Of a stretch of DNA of 64,000 nucleotides, positions 52,569-63,400 are shown one piece after another. The notes under the pieces were generated by a model. The model was not told where the DNA came from. It saw only the letters and a list, made by a program, of their open reading frames with translations, and did no database searches. The position numbers were made by a program, and so were the translations under genes. Numbering within the stretch: the stretch's first letter is position 1; each line of letters begins with the position of its first letter. Source of the stretch: Desulfuromonas thiophila (GTDB lineage: Bacteria > Desulfobacterota > Desulfuromonadia > Desulfuromonadales > Desulfuromonadaceae); NCBI RefSeq assembly GCF_900101955.1, contig NZ_FNAQ01000001.1, positions 124,001 through 188,000 of the forward strand, given 5' to 3'.

Positions 52569-53912
52569 ATGGAAACGCTGACCGATCAGCCGGAGTCGCC
52601 AGCTGCCGCCGAGGAGTTGGCGGTGCTCTGTGTCGATGATGAGCCCGGGATTCTCAAGGCGCTGCGCCGGCTGCTGCAGGACGATTATCCGGTACTGCTG
52701 GCCAACTCCGGTGCCGAGGCCATCGAACTGCTGCGCCAGGACGCGGGCGTGGGCCGGATCGGTCTGATCCTGTCGGATCAGCGCATGCCGGAGATGACCG
52801 GGGTGGAGTTTCTGCAGCAGGCGCGGGTATTGGCGCCCCAGGCCCTGCGCGTGATGCTGACCGGCTATGCCGATCTGGCGGCGACGGTGGCCGCCGTCAA
52901 TCAGGGGCAGGTCTGGCGTTATCTGAACAAGCCCTGGGACGACGAGGCCCTGCTGTTGCTGGTGCGTGATGGTCTGCGGCAGGTGAGTCTGCAACGCGAC
53001 AATCAGCGCCTGCAGGCGCTGGTGCAGGCACAGAACGCCGAACTCAAGGACTGGAACCAGCGCCTCAAGCAGCGGGTGCTGGAACAGACGGCACTGATTC
53101 GCCAGAAGAATGTCGCCCTGTCACAGAGCAACCGCGAGTTGCGCGACGGCCTTGACAGCATGATGCGCAGTCTGGCCTGCCTGTTGGAGATGCGCGACCA
53201 GCGTCACCAGCATCACAGCCTCAATACGGCGGCGCTGGTGACCCTGATGGCCGAGGCGCTGGAGCTCAAGCCGGCCGAGGGCGAAACCTTGCGGGCGGCG
53301 GCGCTGCTGCATGGGATCGGCAAGTTGGGGATCAGTGATGAGTTGCTGAGCAAGGATGAGGAAAGGCTCAACGAGAGTCAGTGGCGCGAATACCTGCAGT
53401 ATCCGGTGCGGGGCCAGATCGCGCTGGAGCCCATCGCGCCGTTGCGCGCGGCTGGCCAGCTGATCCGCCATTTGCTGGAGCGCTACGACGGCACGGGCAC
53501 GCCCGATGGCCTGGCCGGCGAGGCGATTCCCCTGGGCAGCCGCATTCTGGCGCTGGCGGAATACTTCGATCGCCAGCACAGTGGTGCGGGGCTGGCACTG
53601 GATGCCAGTCTGGCGCTGGTGGGGGCGGAACTGGGCCGGCGTTTCGATCCGGTGCTGTTTCCGCTGCTGGTGGAGGCGGCACGCGAGCTGTATCGCAGTT
53701 TTGAACTCGACGGCGCCGCCGGCTGTCGCCGCGAGCTCTATCCCCCGTCATTGTGGCCCGGCATGGTGGTGTTGCAGGATGTCTACAGCGGTACCGGCCT
53801 GCTGCTGCTGCGGCGCGGTACGGTGCTGACCGGCGACAGCATTCAGGCCCTCAAGCGCTACTACGATTCCGATCCGCCCGAGGGGCCGGTGCTGGTGCTG
53901 TGCCACAGCTGA
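52569..53912 (+). CDS. Response regulator with degenerate HD-GYP domain
   Basis: A 447-residue protein: receiver domain (about residues 15-140, Asp in LILSDQRMPEM), coiled coil (about 150-190), then an HD-GYP-like domain with lost catalytic residues. HD is HG (LLHGIGKLG) and HHExxDGxGYP reads LLERYDGTGTP. It is probably catalytically inactive and may bind cyclic di-GMP or proteins instead. A C-terminal region of about 70 residues follows. ATG 52569 lies behind GGAGG. Confidence 0.85.
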   Translation: METLTDQPESPAAAEELAVLCVDDEPGILKALRRLLQDDYPVLLANSGAEAIELLRQDAGVGRIGLILSDQRMPEMTGVEFLQQARVLAPQALRVMLTGYADLAATVAAVNQGQVWRYLNKPWDDEALLLLVRDGLRQVSLQRDNQRLQALVQAQNAELKDWNQRLKQRVLEQTALIRQKNVALSQSNRELRDGLDSMMRSLACLLEMRDQRHQHHSLNTAALVTLMAEALELKPAEGETLRAAALLHGIGKLGISDELLSKDEERLNESQWREYLQYPVRGQIALEPIAPLRAAGQLIRHLLERYDGTGTPDGLAGEAIPLGSRILALAEYFDRQHSGAGLALDASLALVGAELGRRFDPVLFPLLVEAARELYRSFELDGAAGCRRELYPPSLWPGMVVLQDVYSGTGLLLLRRGTVLTGDSIQALKRYYDSDPPEGPVLVLCHS

Positions 53913-53959
53913 GTGTCCGTTTGGCGGGTCTGGCCGGCTGTGGCGCCGGCGGCAGCCCC

Positions 53960-54832
53960 TCAGGCGTTGGCCAGGGCGCCGGTGCTTTCGCGCAGCTGTT
54001 CGGCCAGGCTGGCGACAAAGTCCTGCAGCTCGTCGGCCGGCAGGGGTAACTGGCTGCGCTGCAGCGCCTGCTGCAGCTCCTGACAGGGGCTGTGGTAGTT
54101 GCCCAGCGCCAGATGGCAGCACAGACAGCGGGCGAAGAATACCGTGTGGGCCAGGGCCGTTGCCGTCGGTTCCAGATCGGCCGGCAGATCGGGCTGGCAG
54201 GAAAACAGCGTGGCCAGCACGATTTCGGGCGCCAGTTTCCAGTGGTACAGCACCGAAGCGCCGATCTGACTGAAGCTGAAGTCGAACTGGGCCGGCGCCA
54301 GCGCATCGCGTGACAGACGCTGCTGTTGCTGCTGGTCCAGCACCTGCAGGTACTTGTCCGGTGCCTGGTTGTTGCACACCAGTTCACCGATGCTGCAGAC
54401 CAGGCCGGCGAGAAAGGCCTCCTCGGCATCGCAGACGCCGCAGCGGCGCGCGACCAGCCGGGCGGCACAGGCGTGGCCGATGGCTTCTTCCCACAGCTTT
54501 TTTTCCACCGCGCCGAAATGGCTGTGCATGCCCTTGATGGCCATGGCCAGCACCATGTTGCGCAGGGCTTTCTGGCCCAGCACCACCACGGCGTCCTGAA
54601 TGGTGCGGATGCGGCGGGCCAGACCGTAGAAGGAGGAGTTGGCCACCTGCAGCACCCGCGCCGCCAAAACGGGATCGCAGGCCACGGCCGCCGCCAGACC
54701 GGCGGCATCGCCCTCGCCACGGTTGAGCAGACGGATGACCGAGGCGGCCGCTACCGGCATGGCCGGCAGCTTGGCCAGACTGTCGAGCACCGTGGCGGTG
54801 CGGAACGGCAGATAATCGTCGACCGGCTTCAT
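53960..54832 (-). CDS. HDOD-domain protein
   Basis: A 290-residue cytoplasmic protein with an HDOD domain (about residues 15-215; LAKLPAMPVAAASVIRLL, VLQVANSSFYGLARRIRTI). HDOD proteins lack the metal-binding HD residues and act as signalling adaptors. Several Cys lie in the middle part. It overlaps the upstream receiver gene by four bases. Confidence 0.85.
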   Translation of the reverse strand: MKPVDDYLPFRTATVLDSLAKLPAMPVAAASVIRLLNRGEGDAAGLAAAVACDPVLAARVLQVANSSFYGLARRIRTIQDAVVVLGQKALRNMVLAMAIKGMHSHFGAVEKKLWEEAIGHACAARLVARRCGVCDAEEAFLAGLVCSIGELVCNNQAPDKYLQVLDQQQQQRLSRDALAPAQFDFSFSQIGASVLYHWKLAPEIVLATLFSCQPDLPADLEPTATALAHTVFFARCLCCHLALGNYHSPCQELQQALQRSQLPLPADELQDFVASLAEQLRESTGALANA

Positions 54833-55665
54833 GGGTTGGCGATCCTTTCGCGGCGCGGGGTCAGGGTGATGATCAGGCCCCGGCGGCGGTCGCCGTCGAG
54901 AAAAGAACCTGTGGCGGTGACCAGTTGCTGGCCGCAGCCGAATTCCTCGGTGGCCGAGCCGGTCAGCTTGACCTGCTCGATGAAGGCCAGCAGGCCCGTC
55001 GGCAGGTGGTCCTCGACCTTCTCGCCCAGCAGCATGCGGCCGTCGCGGGCCAGCAGGCGGATGGCGCAGCTGTTGATATGAACGATCTGCTCGTCGCGGT
55101 CGATGCCGAGCACGCCGATGGGCAGACTGTCGAGGATGTCCTGGGCCAGTTGCAGCACCTGGCTGCGCAGCTGCAGCGACTCGGTGCGCTGCTGCACCAG
55201 TTTTTCCAGCTCGCGGTTCATGGTCAGCAGGTCGTTGTTGCGGGCCTCCAGCTCGCGGCGCAGCTGGCGGTTGCTCTCTTCGAGTAGGGCGGTTTCGACG
55301 GCGTTGGCGATGTCGATGCGCAGTTCGTCGTCGTTCCAGGGTTTGGGAATGAACTTGTAGATGTGGCCGACGTTGATGGCCTCGACCACGGCGGCGGCAT
55401 CGGCAAAGCCCGACAGCACGATGCGTACCGTCTGCGGCAGACGGCTGTTGACCTCGCGAAGAAATTCAACACCATTCATTTGCGGCATGCGATAATCGGA
55501 CACCACCACCCGGATGTCCGGCTGCTGGGCCAGCAGTTCGAGCCCTTCGCCGCCGGAGGTGGCGCACAGCACCTCGTACTGGTCGTAATCGAGAAACAGA
55601 CGGCGCAGGGCCTTGAGCACGTTGGGCTCGTCATCGACAAAGAGAATCTTGACGGTCGCGGTCAT
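54829..55665 (-). CDS. Response regulator with PAS-like output
   Basis: A 278-residue protein: receiver (residues 1-125, Asp in VVSDYRMPQMNG), coiled coil (about 130-170) and a PAS-like domain (about 175-275). No kinase, cyclase or DNA-binding output. It likely passes a signal to the HDOD protein encoded with it. ATG 55665 (MTATVKILFVDDEP) is chosen; the longer frame is not credible. Confidence 0.85.
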   Translation of the reverse strand: MTATVKILFVDDEPNVLKALRRLFLDYDQYEVLCATSGGEGLELLAQQPDIRVVVSDYRMPQMNGVEFLREVNSRLPQTVRIVLSGFADAAAVVEAINVGHIYKFIPKPWNDDELRIDIANAVETALLEESNRQLRRELEARNNDLLTMNRELEKLVQQRTESLQLRSQVLQLAQDILDSLPIGVLGIDRDEQIVHINSCAIRLLARDGRMLLGEKVEDHLPTGLLAFIEQVKLTGSATEEFGCGQQLVTATGSFLDGDRRRGLIITLTPRRERIANP

Positions 55666-55782
55666 TGCGGGGCCTTTGGTAAAAGAGAAGCGGTGGCGGG
55701 CCGTCCGGCCGGTTCGGGCAACACTGCCTGCCAAGATAACAGAAAATCATCCTGACGAAAGACGCAAAAACGGGAGGGCCGC

Positions 55783-57534
55783 ATGATAACAGAACTGGAA
55801 CCCCTCGAAGCCGGCCGGCTGCAGCGGCTGCTGGAACAGGCGTTGGCCTTGCCAGCCGAGCAGCGCGAGCTGATTTTTCAGGGCCTGAGCCGTTTCAGCC
55901 GTGAGCTGGTGCTTTGTTTCGATGCCGCCGGCGTGCTGCGGCATGTGTCGGCCAACTGCCAGGCGCAGCTGGGTTGCAGCGCCGCCGAGCTGCTGGCCGA
56001 GCCGGGCCGGCTCGAAGCCCTGGTGCATCCCGACGATCTGGCCCTGTGGCATGAACGTCATCTTGATCCGGGGCATGAACCCTTCGAGGTGCGCTTGCTG
56101 GCCGCCTCCGGCCAGAGGGAGTGGTTCGAGCATTATTGCCGGCTTCTGACCGATGTCAGTGGCGCGCCCCTGGGCCGGATTGGCACCTTTCTCAATGTCA
56201 GCCAGCGGCGGCGCGGCGCCGAGGAGCTGGAAGCGCGCAACACCGAGCTGCAGCGGCTGGTGACCCAGGTCGAGTGTATCAAGCGCGAGTGGGAGAGCAG
56301 TCTCGACTGTATCGATCAGGTCATCGTGCTGGTGGATGTCGAAGGGGTGATTTGTCGCATCAACCGCGCGGTCACCCGGCTGTACGGCCAGGAGCCGGCG
56401 GCGCTGGTTGGCCAGCCGCTGGCGGCTTTTCTGCCGGCGGCCGTGGTTGATACCGTGCTGAACTATGGCAGCGGCGAGTTCTTCGATGACCGGCTGCAGC
56501 GCTGGTTCGCCTGGCAGTCGGTGCCCTTGGCGACCCAGCAGCTTGTTACCCGGCGGGCCGAACTGGTGGTGACGCTGCATGATGTCACCGAATTGCGCCA
56601 TGTCACCACCGAACTGGCCGAGGCCTACGCCAGCCAGCAGCAGACCCAGACCCAGCTGGTTCAGCAGGAGAAACTGGCCACCATCGGTCAGATGGCCGCC
56701 GGTGTGGCCCACGAGATCAACAATCCGGTCGGTTTTATCAAGAGCAATCTGGGTACCCTGGCCAAGTATGCCGGGCGGTTGCGCGGTTATATCGATCAGC
56801 TTGAGCAGCTGCTGCGCCAGACGGGCGACGCCGCGGCCCTGAGCGGCTTGCAGGAGGCCCGCCGGCAGCACAAGGTGACCGGGGCGCTGGAGGATATCGA
56901 TGATCTGATCGCCGAATCCCTCGACGGTGCCGGGCGGGTACAGGTGATCGTGCAGAATCTTAAGAGTTTTTCGCGGGTCGATGATGCCGGTTTTCAGTGG
57001 ACCGATTTGCACGAATGTCTGGAATCGAGCCTCAACATCGCCTGGAACGAGATCAAGTACCGGGCGCGTGTCGAACGCGACTATGCCGAGCTGCCGCCGT
57101 TGTACTGTTGCCCGCAGCAGCTCAACCAGGTGTTTCTCAATCTGCTGGTCAACGCCGCCCAGGCCATCGCCGAGCAGGGCCTGATCGAGCTGCGCACCCG
57201 CCAGGAGGGCGATTTTCTGGTGGTGGAGATCGAGGACAGCGGCTGCGGCATGGCGCCGGAGGTGATTGAGCGCATCTTCGATCCCTTCTATACCACCAAG
57301 CCGGCCGGCGAGGGCAGCGGTCTGGGACTGAGCATCTGCAGCGATATCGTGCAAAAACACCATGGCGAACTGCGGGTGCGCAGTGTCATTGGGCGTGGCA
57401 GCTGCTTTAGTGTGCGCTTGCCGTTGACCGCCGGCGAGGGCGCCGATGCTGTCGACCGGCCGGCACCGGCCGCCAGCTATGCTCGCCGCCTGCAGGGTGC
57501 CGTGAAGCCGCGTTCCGGCCCGATCGGCCGCTAG
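55783..57534 (+). CDS. PAS-PAS histidine kinase
   Basis: A 583-residue soluble kinase with two PAS domains (about residues 35-150 and 170-280), HisKA with GQMAAGVAHEINNPVGFI and an ATPase domain with DSGCGM and GSGLGLSI. No TM. It is divergent from the receiver/HDOD pair across a 117-bp promoter region, so it is their likely cognate kinase. GGAGGG precedes the ATG. Confidence 0.9.
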   Translation: MITELEPLEAGRLQRLLEQALALPAEQRELIFQGLSRFSRELVLCFDAAGVLRHVSANCQAQLGCSAAELLAEPGRLEALVHPDDLALWHERHLDPGHEPFEVRLLAASGQREWFEHYCRLLTDVSGAPLGRIGTFLNVSQRRRGAEELEARNTELQRLVTQVECIKREWESSLDCIDQVIVLVDVEGVICRINRAVTRLYGQEPAALVGQPLAAFLPAAVVDTVLNYGSGEFFDDRLQRWFAWQSVPLATQQLVTRRAELVVTLHDVTELRHVTTELAEAYASQQQTQTQLVQQEKLATIGQMAAGVAHEINNPVGFIKSNLGTLAKYAGRLRGYIDQLEQLLRQTGDAAALSGLQEARRQHKVTGALEDIDDLIAESLDGAGRVQVIVQNLKSFSRVDDAGFQWTDLHECLESSLNIAWNEIKYRARVERDYAELPPLYCCPQQLNQVFLNLLVNAAQAIAEQGLIELRTRQEGDFLVVEIEDSGCGMAPEVIERIFDPFYTTKPAGEGSGLGLSICSDIVQKHHGELRVRSVIGRGSCFSVRLPLTAGEGADAVDRPAPAASYARRLQGAVKPRSGPIGR

Positions 57535-57662
57535 CGCTGCACGGTTTTTCCTCATTTGTGACACGATTCTGCCGCTCTTGCCATGCTAGAATGCGCGCCG
57601 CCGGTTGGACGTGCTGCTGCGCCGGCGGCCGGTTTCTTTTCGGCTTCTTTCAAGGAGAGCCC

Positions 57663-59120
57663 GTGCATCCGTTTGGCTTCTGTCTGGTGCTGTCACTGCT
57701 GCTGTTGCCCCTCGGCTGCCGGCCCCTGCTGCCGGCTGAGCGGCCGCAGGCCAGGGATCTGGTGCCGGCGACCTTTCAGCTCTATCCGGCGACGCCGGCG
57801 GCGGTGGCGGATCAGCCCTGGTGGCAGGATTTTGCCAGCCCCGAACTGGATCAGCTGATTGACCAGGCCCTGTGCCACAACCCCGATCTGCAGCAGCTGT
57901 GGGCGCGCCTGCGGCAGAGCCGCGCCCTGGCCCGGAGTGCCGCTGCGGCCCACTGGCCGGAACTGACCGCTGACGCCAGTGCCGCCCACAACCGTGGTCG
58001 CAGCGGCGCGGTGGCGGGATCTGAATCGGTGCAGCGCTGGGAGAGCTTTGCCGTGGCGCTGCTGAGCAGTTACGAACTGGATCTGTGGGGCCGTGTCAGC
58101 GCCCAGAGCCGGGTCGGGGAACTCGGCGCCCAGGCGGCGGCCGAGGATGTTTATGCCGGTCAGCTGACCCTGACGGCGCAGGTCTGCCTGGCCTGGCTCG
58201 ATGTGCAGGCGGCGGCGGCCCGGCTGCCGCTGGCGCGCCAGCAGGTGACCCTGGGTCGTCAGCGGCTGGAGCTGCTGGTGCAGCGTTTTGGCCGCGGTCA
58301 GGCCAGCGGCATCGATATTGCCGATCAGCAGCAGCGTCTGGCGGCCGATGAGGCCGAGCTGGCGCGGTTGGGCGAAGCCCTGCACCAGGCCCGCCTGGAG
58401 CTGGCCCTGCTGGTGGGGACGGCGGCGCCCTTGCCCCTGCCGGCCGCCCCGGCGGATCTGCCCGATCTGCCGGCTTTGCCGCCGCTCGGTCTGCCGGCCG
58501 ATCTGCTGGCGCGGCGGCCGGATGTGCGGGCGGCGGGGCTGCGCCTGCGGGCGGCGGACTGGCAGGTGAGCGCGGCCCAGGCCCAGCGCTTGCCGGCCGT
58601 GCGTCTGACCGCCGGGCTGTCGGCCAACAGCACGGCCCTGGCCGAACTGCTTGATGGCTGGCTGGCCAATCTGGCCGCCAGTGTCAGCGGGCCCCTGTTG
58701 GATGGCGGTCGCCGCCGCGCCGAGGTCGAGCGCAGTCGCGCCCAGGTGGCCGAGCAGCTGGCGGCCTATCGCCAGACGGTGCTGCGGGTCGTGCAGGAGG
58801 TGGAACTGGCGCTGACGCAGGAGCAGCAGCGTGGCCGGATTGTCACGGCCCTGCAGGCGCAGCTGACGCAGCAACAGCGCCTGTGCCTGCAACAGCGCGA
58901 ACGCTATCTGGCCGGCACGGCCGGCTATCTGGAACTGCTGGCCGCCGAACAGGCGCGCCTGGCGCTGGCGCAGCAGCTGCTGCAGGCCCGGCGGGAAGTG
59001 CTGGCGGCGCGGGTGGCGCTGCAGCGTGCCCTGGCCGGCCAGCCGTTGCGCCCGCCGTCGGGAGCAACGGCGGAGGTTTTGGCCCAATCTCGGCAAAATC
59101 ACGCCATGACGGGTCAATGA
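57663..59120 (+). CDS. Outer-membrane efflux lipoprotein (OprM/NodT type)
   Basis: A 485-residue lipoprotein with lipobox LPLGC (Cys at about residue 20), followed by two OEP (TolC-like) repeats (about residues 60-255 and 275-460). It forms the outer-membrane channel of a tripartite pump. GTG 57663 is chosen because AAGGAG lies five bases before it and it starts the lipoprotein signal. Adaptor and RND pump genes follow. Confidence 0.88.
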   Translation: MHPFGFCLVLSLLLLPLGCRPLLPAERPQARDLVPATFQLYPATPAAVADQPWWQDFASPELDQLIDQALCHNPDLQQLWARLRQSRALARSAAAAHWPELTADASAAHNRGRSGAVAGSESVQRWESFAVALLSSYELDLWGRVSAQSRVGELGAQAAAEDVYAGQLTLTAQVCLAWLDVQAAAARLPLARQQVTLGRQRLELLVQRFGRGQASGIDIADQQQRLAADEAELARLGEALHQARLELALLVGTAAPLPLPAAPADLPDLPALPPLGLPADLLARRPDVRAAGLRLRAADWQVSAAQAQRLPAVRLTAGLSANSTALAELLDGWLANLAASVSGPLLDGGRRRAEVERSRAQVAEQLAAYRQTVLRVVQEVELALTQEQQRGRIVTALQAQLTQQQRLCLQQRERYLAGTAGYLELLAAEQARLALAQQLLQARREVLAARVALQRALAGQPLRPPSGATAEVLAQSRQNHAMTGQ

Positions 59121-59178
59121 TGATGCTTTCGCACAAAGCCTTTCGATGGCTTCTGGTTGCCCCTCGCTGGGCTTGACA

Positions 59179-59196
59179 GGCGGTTGTTCAACCGCC
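59179..59196 (+). other. Small hairpin before the adaptor gene
   Basis: GGCGGTT-GTTC-AACCGCC forms a seven-base-pair hairpin just before the adaptor ribosome site. It may tune translation or processing; no T-run follows. Confidence 0.35.
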
Positions 59197-59217
59197 CGAT
59201 AAAGGATGATCACGCGC

Positions 59218-60432
59218 ATGACCATGAAGGAGGAAGAGGCTTTGCCGCCGCGCCGCCGGCTGCCGCTGCGTCTGTTGTTGATCGGCCTGATTCTGCTGGC
59301 CGGCATGCTGGGGGCCTATGGCCTGAAGAAAACCGCGCCTCGGGCGCAGCGCGTTGCGCCGCAGCCGCAGGCCCGCTGGGTCGCGGTGCGGCCGGTGACA
59401 CTGCAGGATGCCCAGGTGGAGGTGCGCGGCTTCGGTCAGGTGGTGGCGGCGCGCCAGATTGAGCTGAAGGCCCAGGTGGCCGGCGAGGTGGTGGCGCTGC
59501 ATCCGCAGTTCAGCGAAGGGGCCTGCCTGCCCGCCGGCACCCTGCTGGTGCAGCTGGATGCGCGTGATTATCAGCTGGCGCTGGCCCAGCGCGAGGCGGC
59601 GGTACGCCAGGCCGAGGCGCGGCTGGCGCTGGAAGAGGGCCAGCAGCAGGTGGCGCGCCAGGAATGGCAGCGCTACCAGGGCAGTGGCCAGCCCCTGCCC
59701 GAATCGGCTCATCTGGTGCTGCGCCAGCCGCAGCAGGAGCAGGCCCGCGCCGATCTGGCCAGCGCCCGCGCGGCGCTGCAGCAGGCCCGGCTGGAACTGG
59801 AACGCACCGCGATCCGCCTGCCGTTTGACGCGCTGATTCTGCGCCAGCAGGTGGAGCAGGGGGCGCAGCTGGTTGGCCAGGGCACGGTAGCCACCCTGGT
59901 TGACAGTGGCACCTTCGAGGTGGAGGTGACAGTGCCGCTCGACGCGCTGGCCTTGCTCGATCTGCCACGGCCCGGCCACCTGACGGGGGGCGCCGAGGCG
60001 CGCATTGAACGGACAGACCGGCCCGGCGGCGGCAGCGCCCGTCAGGGCCAGGTGATTGCCCTACTGGGTGAGCTGGCCGATGGCCGCATGGCGCGGCTGC
60101 GCGTGGCGGTGGCCGATCCGCTGGCGCTGCGGGCAGCGACGCCGCCCGACTGGCCGTTGCTGCTGGGCGATTATGTCGCGGTCAGCCTGCTGGGCCGGCT
60201 GCTGCCGCAGGTGGCGGTGGTGCCGCGTGCCCTGCTGCGCGACGGCGATCAGCTGTGGCTGCTGACGCCGCAACAGACCCTGGAGATCCGGCCGGTCGAG
60301 GTGCTGTGGCGCGATCAGCACCAGGTGTATCTGCGCGGTGTCGTCGCCGGCGAGCAGCTGGTGGAAACCGATCTGGCGGCGCCGGTTGCCGGCATGGCCC
60401 TGCGGCCGCTGGCGCCGGAGGATGACGCATGA
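59218..60432 (+). CDS. RND efflux periplasmic adaptor (HlyD/MFP)
   Basis: A 404-residue membrane fusion protein: N-terminal TM at about residues 16-36, barrel-sandwich halves near residues 75-115 and 205-230, and a coiled-coil hairpin (about 115-200). It joins the inner-membrane pump to the outer-membrane channel. ATG 59218 is chosen; ATG 59206 is possible but leaves no room for a ribosome site. Stop overlaps the pump start. Confidence 0.9.
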   Translation: MTMKEEEALPPRRRLPLRLLLIGLILLAGMLGAYGLKKTAPRAQRVAPQPQARWVAVRPVTLQDAQVEVRGFGQVVAARQIELKAQVAGEVVALHPQFSEGACLPAGTLLVQLDARDYQLALAQREAAVRQAEARLALEEGQQQVARQEWQRYQGSGQPLPESAHLVLRQPQQEQARADLASARAALQQARLELERTAIRLPFDALILRQQVEQGAQLVGQGTVATLVDSGTFEVEVTVPLDALALLDLPRPGHLTGGAEARIERTDRPGGGSARQGQVIALLGELADGRMARLRVAVADPLALRAATPPDWPLLLGDYVAVSLLGRLLPQVAVVPRALLRDGDQLWLLTPQQTLEIRPVEVLWRDQHQVYLRGVVAGEQLVETDLAAPVAGMALRPLAPEDDA

Positions 60433-63400
60433 AGCGTGCCGCCTGGGGGCGGGCGCGGGGCCCCATTGCCTGGATGGCCGGCAACTCGGTGGCGGCCAAC
60501 CTGCTGATGCTGTTTTTGCTGGTGGGCGGCCTGATCGTCGGCAGCCGCGTCAAGCAGGAGGTGTTTCCCGAGTTCGATCTTGATCTGGTAACGGTGACGG
60601 TGGTTTACCCCGGCGCCAGCCCCGCCGAGGTTGAACAGGGCATCATTCTGGCCATCGAGGATGCGGTGCAGGGCCTCGATGGCGTCGATCAGGTGACCTC
60701 CAGCGCCCGCGAGGGGGTCGGCAGCGTGACCGTTGAGCTGCTGCTGGGCGCCGATCTGCAGAAGCTGGCGCGCGACATCGAGAGCGAGGTCGATCGCATC
60801 ACCAGCTTTCCGCTGGATGCCGAGGAGCCGCAGATCACCATCGCCAGCCGCAAGCGCGAGGTGATCGAGCTGGCCCTCTATGGTCCGCAGACACCGCCGG
60901 TGCTGCATCAGCTGGCCGAGGATCTGCGCGATGCCCTGTTGCAGGCGGGCGATATCACCCAGGTGGAGCTGGCCGGGGTGCGGGCGCTGGAAATCGCCAT
61001 CGAGGTGCCGCAGGCTCAGCTGCGTCGTCATGGCCTGACGCTGGACCAGATTGCCGGGCGGGTGCGCCAAACCGCGCTGGAACTGCCGGGCGGCGGCATC
61101 AAGGGTGCCGCCGGTGAGGTGCTGGTGCGCATGACCGAGCGGCGCGACTATGGTCGTGAGTTCGCCGCCATCGCGCTGCAGCAGCGTAGCGACGGCAGCC
61201 CGCTGCGGCTGGAGGATGTCGCCCGCATCATCGATGGCTACGAGGACAGCGACTACAGTGCCTGGTACAACGGCCAGCCGGCGGTGCTGGTGCGGGTATT
61301 CCGCATCGGTGACCAGACCCCGACCGGCGTGGCGGCGGCGGTCCATGCGCGGGTTGAGCAGTGGCGGGCCGAGGTGCTGCCGCCGGGGGTGGCGCTGGAG
61401 GTGCTGCAGGACCGCTCGGTGGACTATCGCCAGCGCGCCGAACTGCTGCTGAAAAACGCCTATCTGGGGCTGGGGCTGGTGCTGGTGCTGCTGAGCCTGT
61501 TTCTCGAGGCGCGGCTGGCCTTCTGGGTGACGCTGGGCATCCCGGTGTCCTTTCTCGGCGCCTTCTTTCTGATCGCCGCCCATGGCGTCAGCATCAACAT
61601 GATGTCGATGTTCGCCTTCATCATTGCCCTGGGTATCGTGGTCGACGATGCCATCGTGGTGGGGGAGAACGTTTACCAGTTCCGCCAGCAGGGTCTGTCG
61701 TTTGGCCAGGCGGCGGTGGCCGGCGCGCGTGAGGTGGCGCTGCCGGTGACCTTCAGCATTCTGACCAATATCGCCGCTTTTTTGCCGCTGTACTTCGTGC
61801 CGGGGGTGATGGGCAAGATCATGCTGGTCATTCCGGTGGTGGTCATCAGCGTGTTTGTCATCTCGCTGATCGAGTCGTTGCTGGTGCTGCCGGCCCATCT
61901 CGGTCATCTGCGCGAGGAACCACGCCGTTGGGGCCCGCTGCGGGCATTGCATGGCCTGCAGCAGCGTTTCAGTGCCGCCTTCAGCCGCTTTGTCGAGGGC
62001 ACTTACGGCCCGCTGCTGGAACGGCTGCTGCGGTGGCGCTATGTCGCCATCGCCTTTGCCTGTACCAGCCTGCTGCTGATGGCGGCCTATGTCCAGAGCG
62101 GTCGCCTGGGCATGAGCCTGTTCCCCAAGGTGGAGGCCGATTTCGCCCAGGCCACCCTGACGCTGCCCTACGGCGCGCCGGTGGCGCACACCCGCCAGCT
62201 GTGCGAACGGCTGGTGGCGGCGGCCGAGCAGGTAGCCGAGCGCCATGGCGGCGCTGCCCTGTTGCGTGGCAGCTTTGTCGAGATCGGCCAGAACGGTGGC
62301 CACAGCGCCCTGCTGCGGCTGTATCTGACCGATCCGGCCCGGCGACCGATTTCGACGGACAGCTTCGTGCGCCAGTGGCGCGAGCAGGTTGGCACCCTGG
62401 CCGGAATCGAAAGCCTGCGCTTTGAATCCGATGCCGGCGGTCCCGGCTCCGGCGCCGCCCTGACCATCGAGCTGAGTCATCGCGAGCTGGCGGTGCTGGA
62501 GCAGGCCAGCGCCGAACTGGCCGAGGCCTTGCGGGCCTACCCGGCGGTGAGCGACATCGATGATGGCTTCGCGCCGGGCAAGCAACAGCTTGATTTCCGC
62601 CTCAGCGCGCGCGGTCAGGCCTTGGGTCTGACGGTGCAGGAGGTGGCCCGCCAGGTGCGCCACGCCTACGATGGCGCCGAGGTGCTGCGCCAGCAGCGCG
62701 GCCGCAACGAGGTGACGGTACGGGTGCGGTTGCCCGAGGCCGAGCGCGTCAGTGAATACGATCTGGAGCAGATGGTGCTGCGCAGCGCCGACGGGCGCGA
62801 GATTGCCCTGCGCGAGGCGGTGGAGATCGAGCGCGGGCGGGCCTATATCAGCATCGACCGGCGCAGTGGCCGGCGCATTGTCACCGCCACGGCCGATGTC
62901 ACGCCCCGCTCGCGGGCCGGCCAGATCAGCGCCGCCCTCGAACGCGACACCCTGCCGCAACTGCTGCAGCGCTATCCCGGTCTGAGCTATGGCTACGAAG
63001 GTCGTCAGGCCGATCTGCGCGAGAGCGTGCGCGGCCTGTTTCTTGGCCTGTTGCTGGCCTTGCTGCTGATCTATCTGTTGCTGGCCATTCCCTTTCGCAG
63101 CTATATCCAGCCGGCCATCATCATGATCAGCATTCCCTTTGGCATGATCGGCGCCACCATCGGCCATGTGCTGATGGGCTACAGTCTCAGTCTGATGAGT
63201 CTGTTCGGCGTGGTGGCGCTTGCCGGCGTGGTGGTCAACGATTCGCTGGTACTGATCGATTTTGCCAACCGCCGCCGCCAGGCCGGCGACAGTGCCCATG
63301 ACGCCATTGTCGCTGCCGCCATTCAGCGTTTCCGGCCGATTCTGCTGACGACCCTGACCACCTTCTGCGGCCTGGCGCCGATGATTTTTGAAACCTCGCG

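Noticed and set aside
60315-63299. 994-residue open frame on the minus strand opposite the RND pump
   Set aside because: It is a GC-driven antisense shadow of a clear RND gene; low-complexity His/Gln/Ala content and no recognisable domain.
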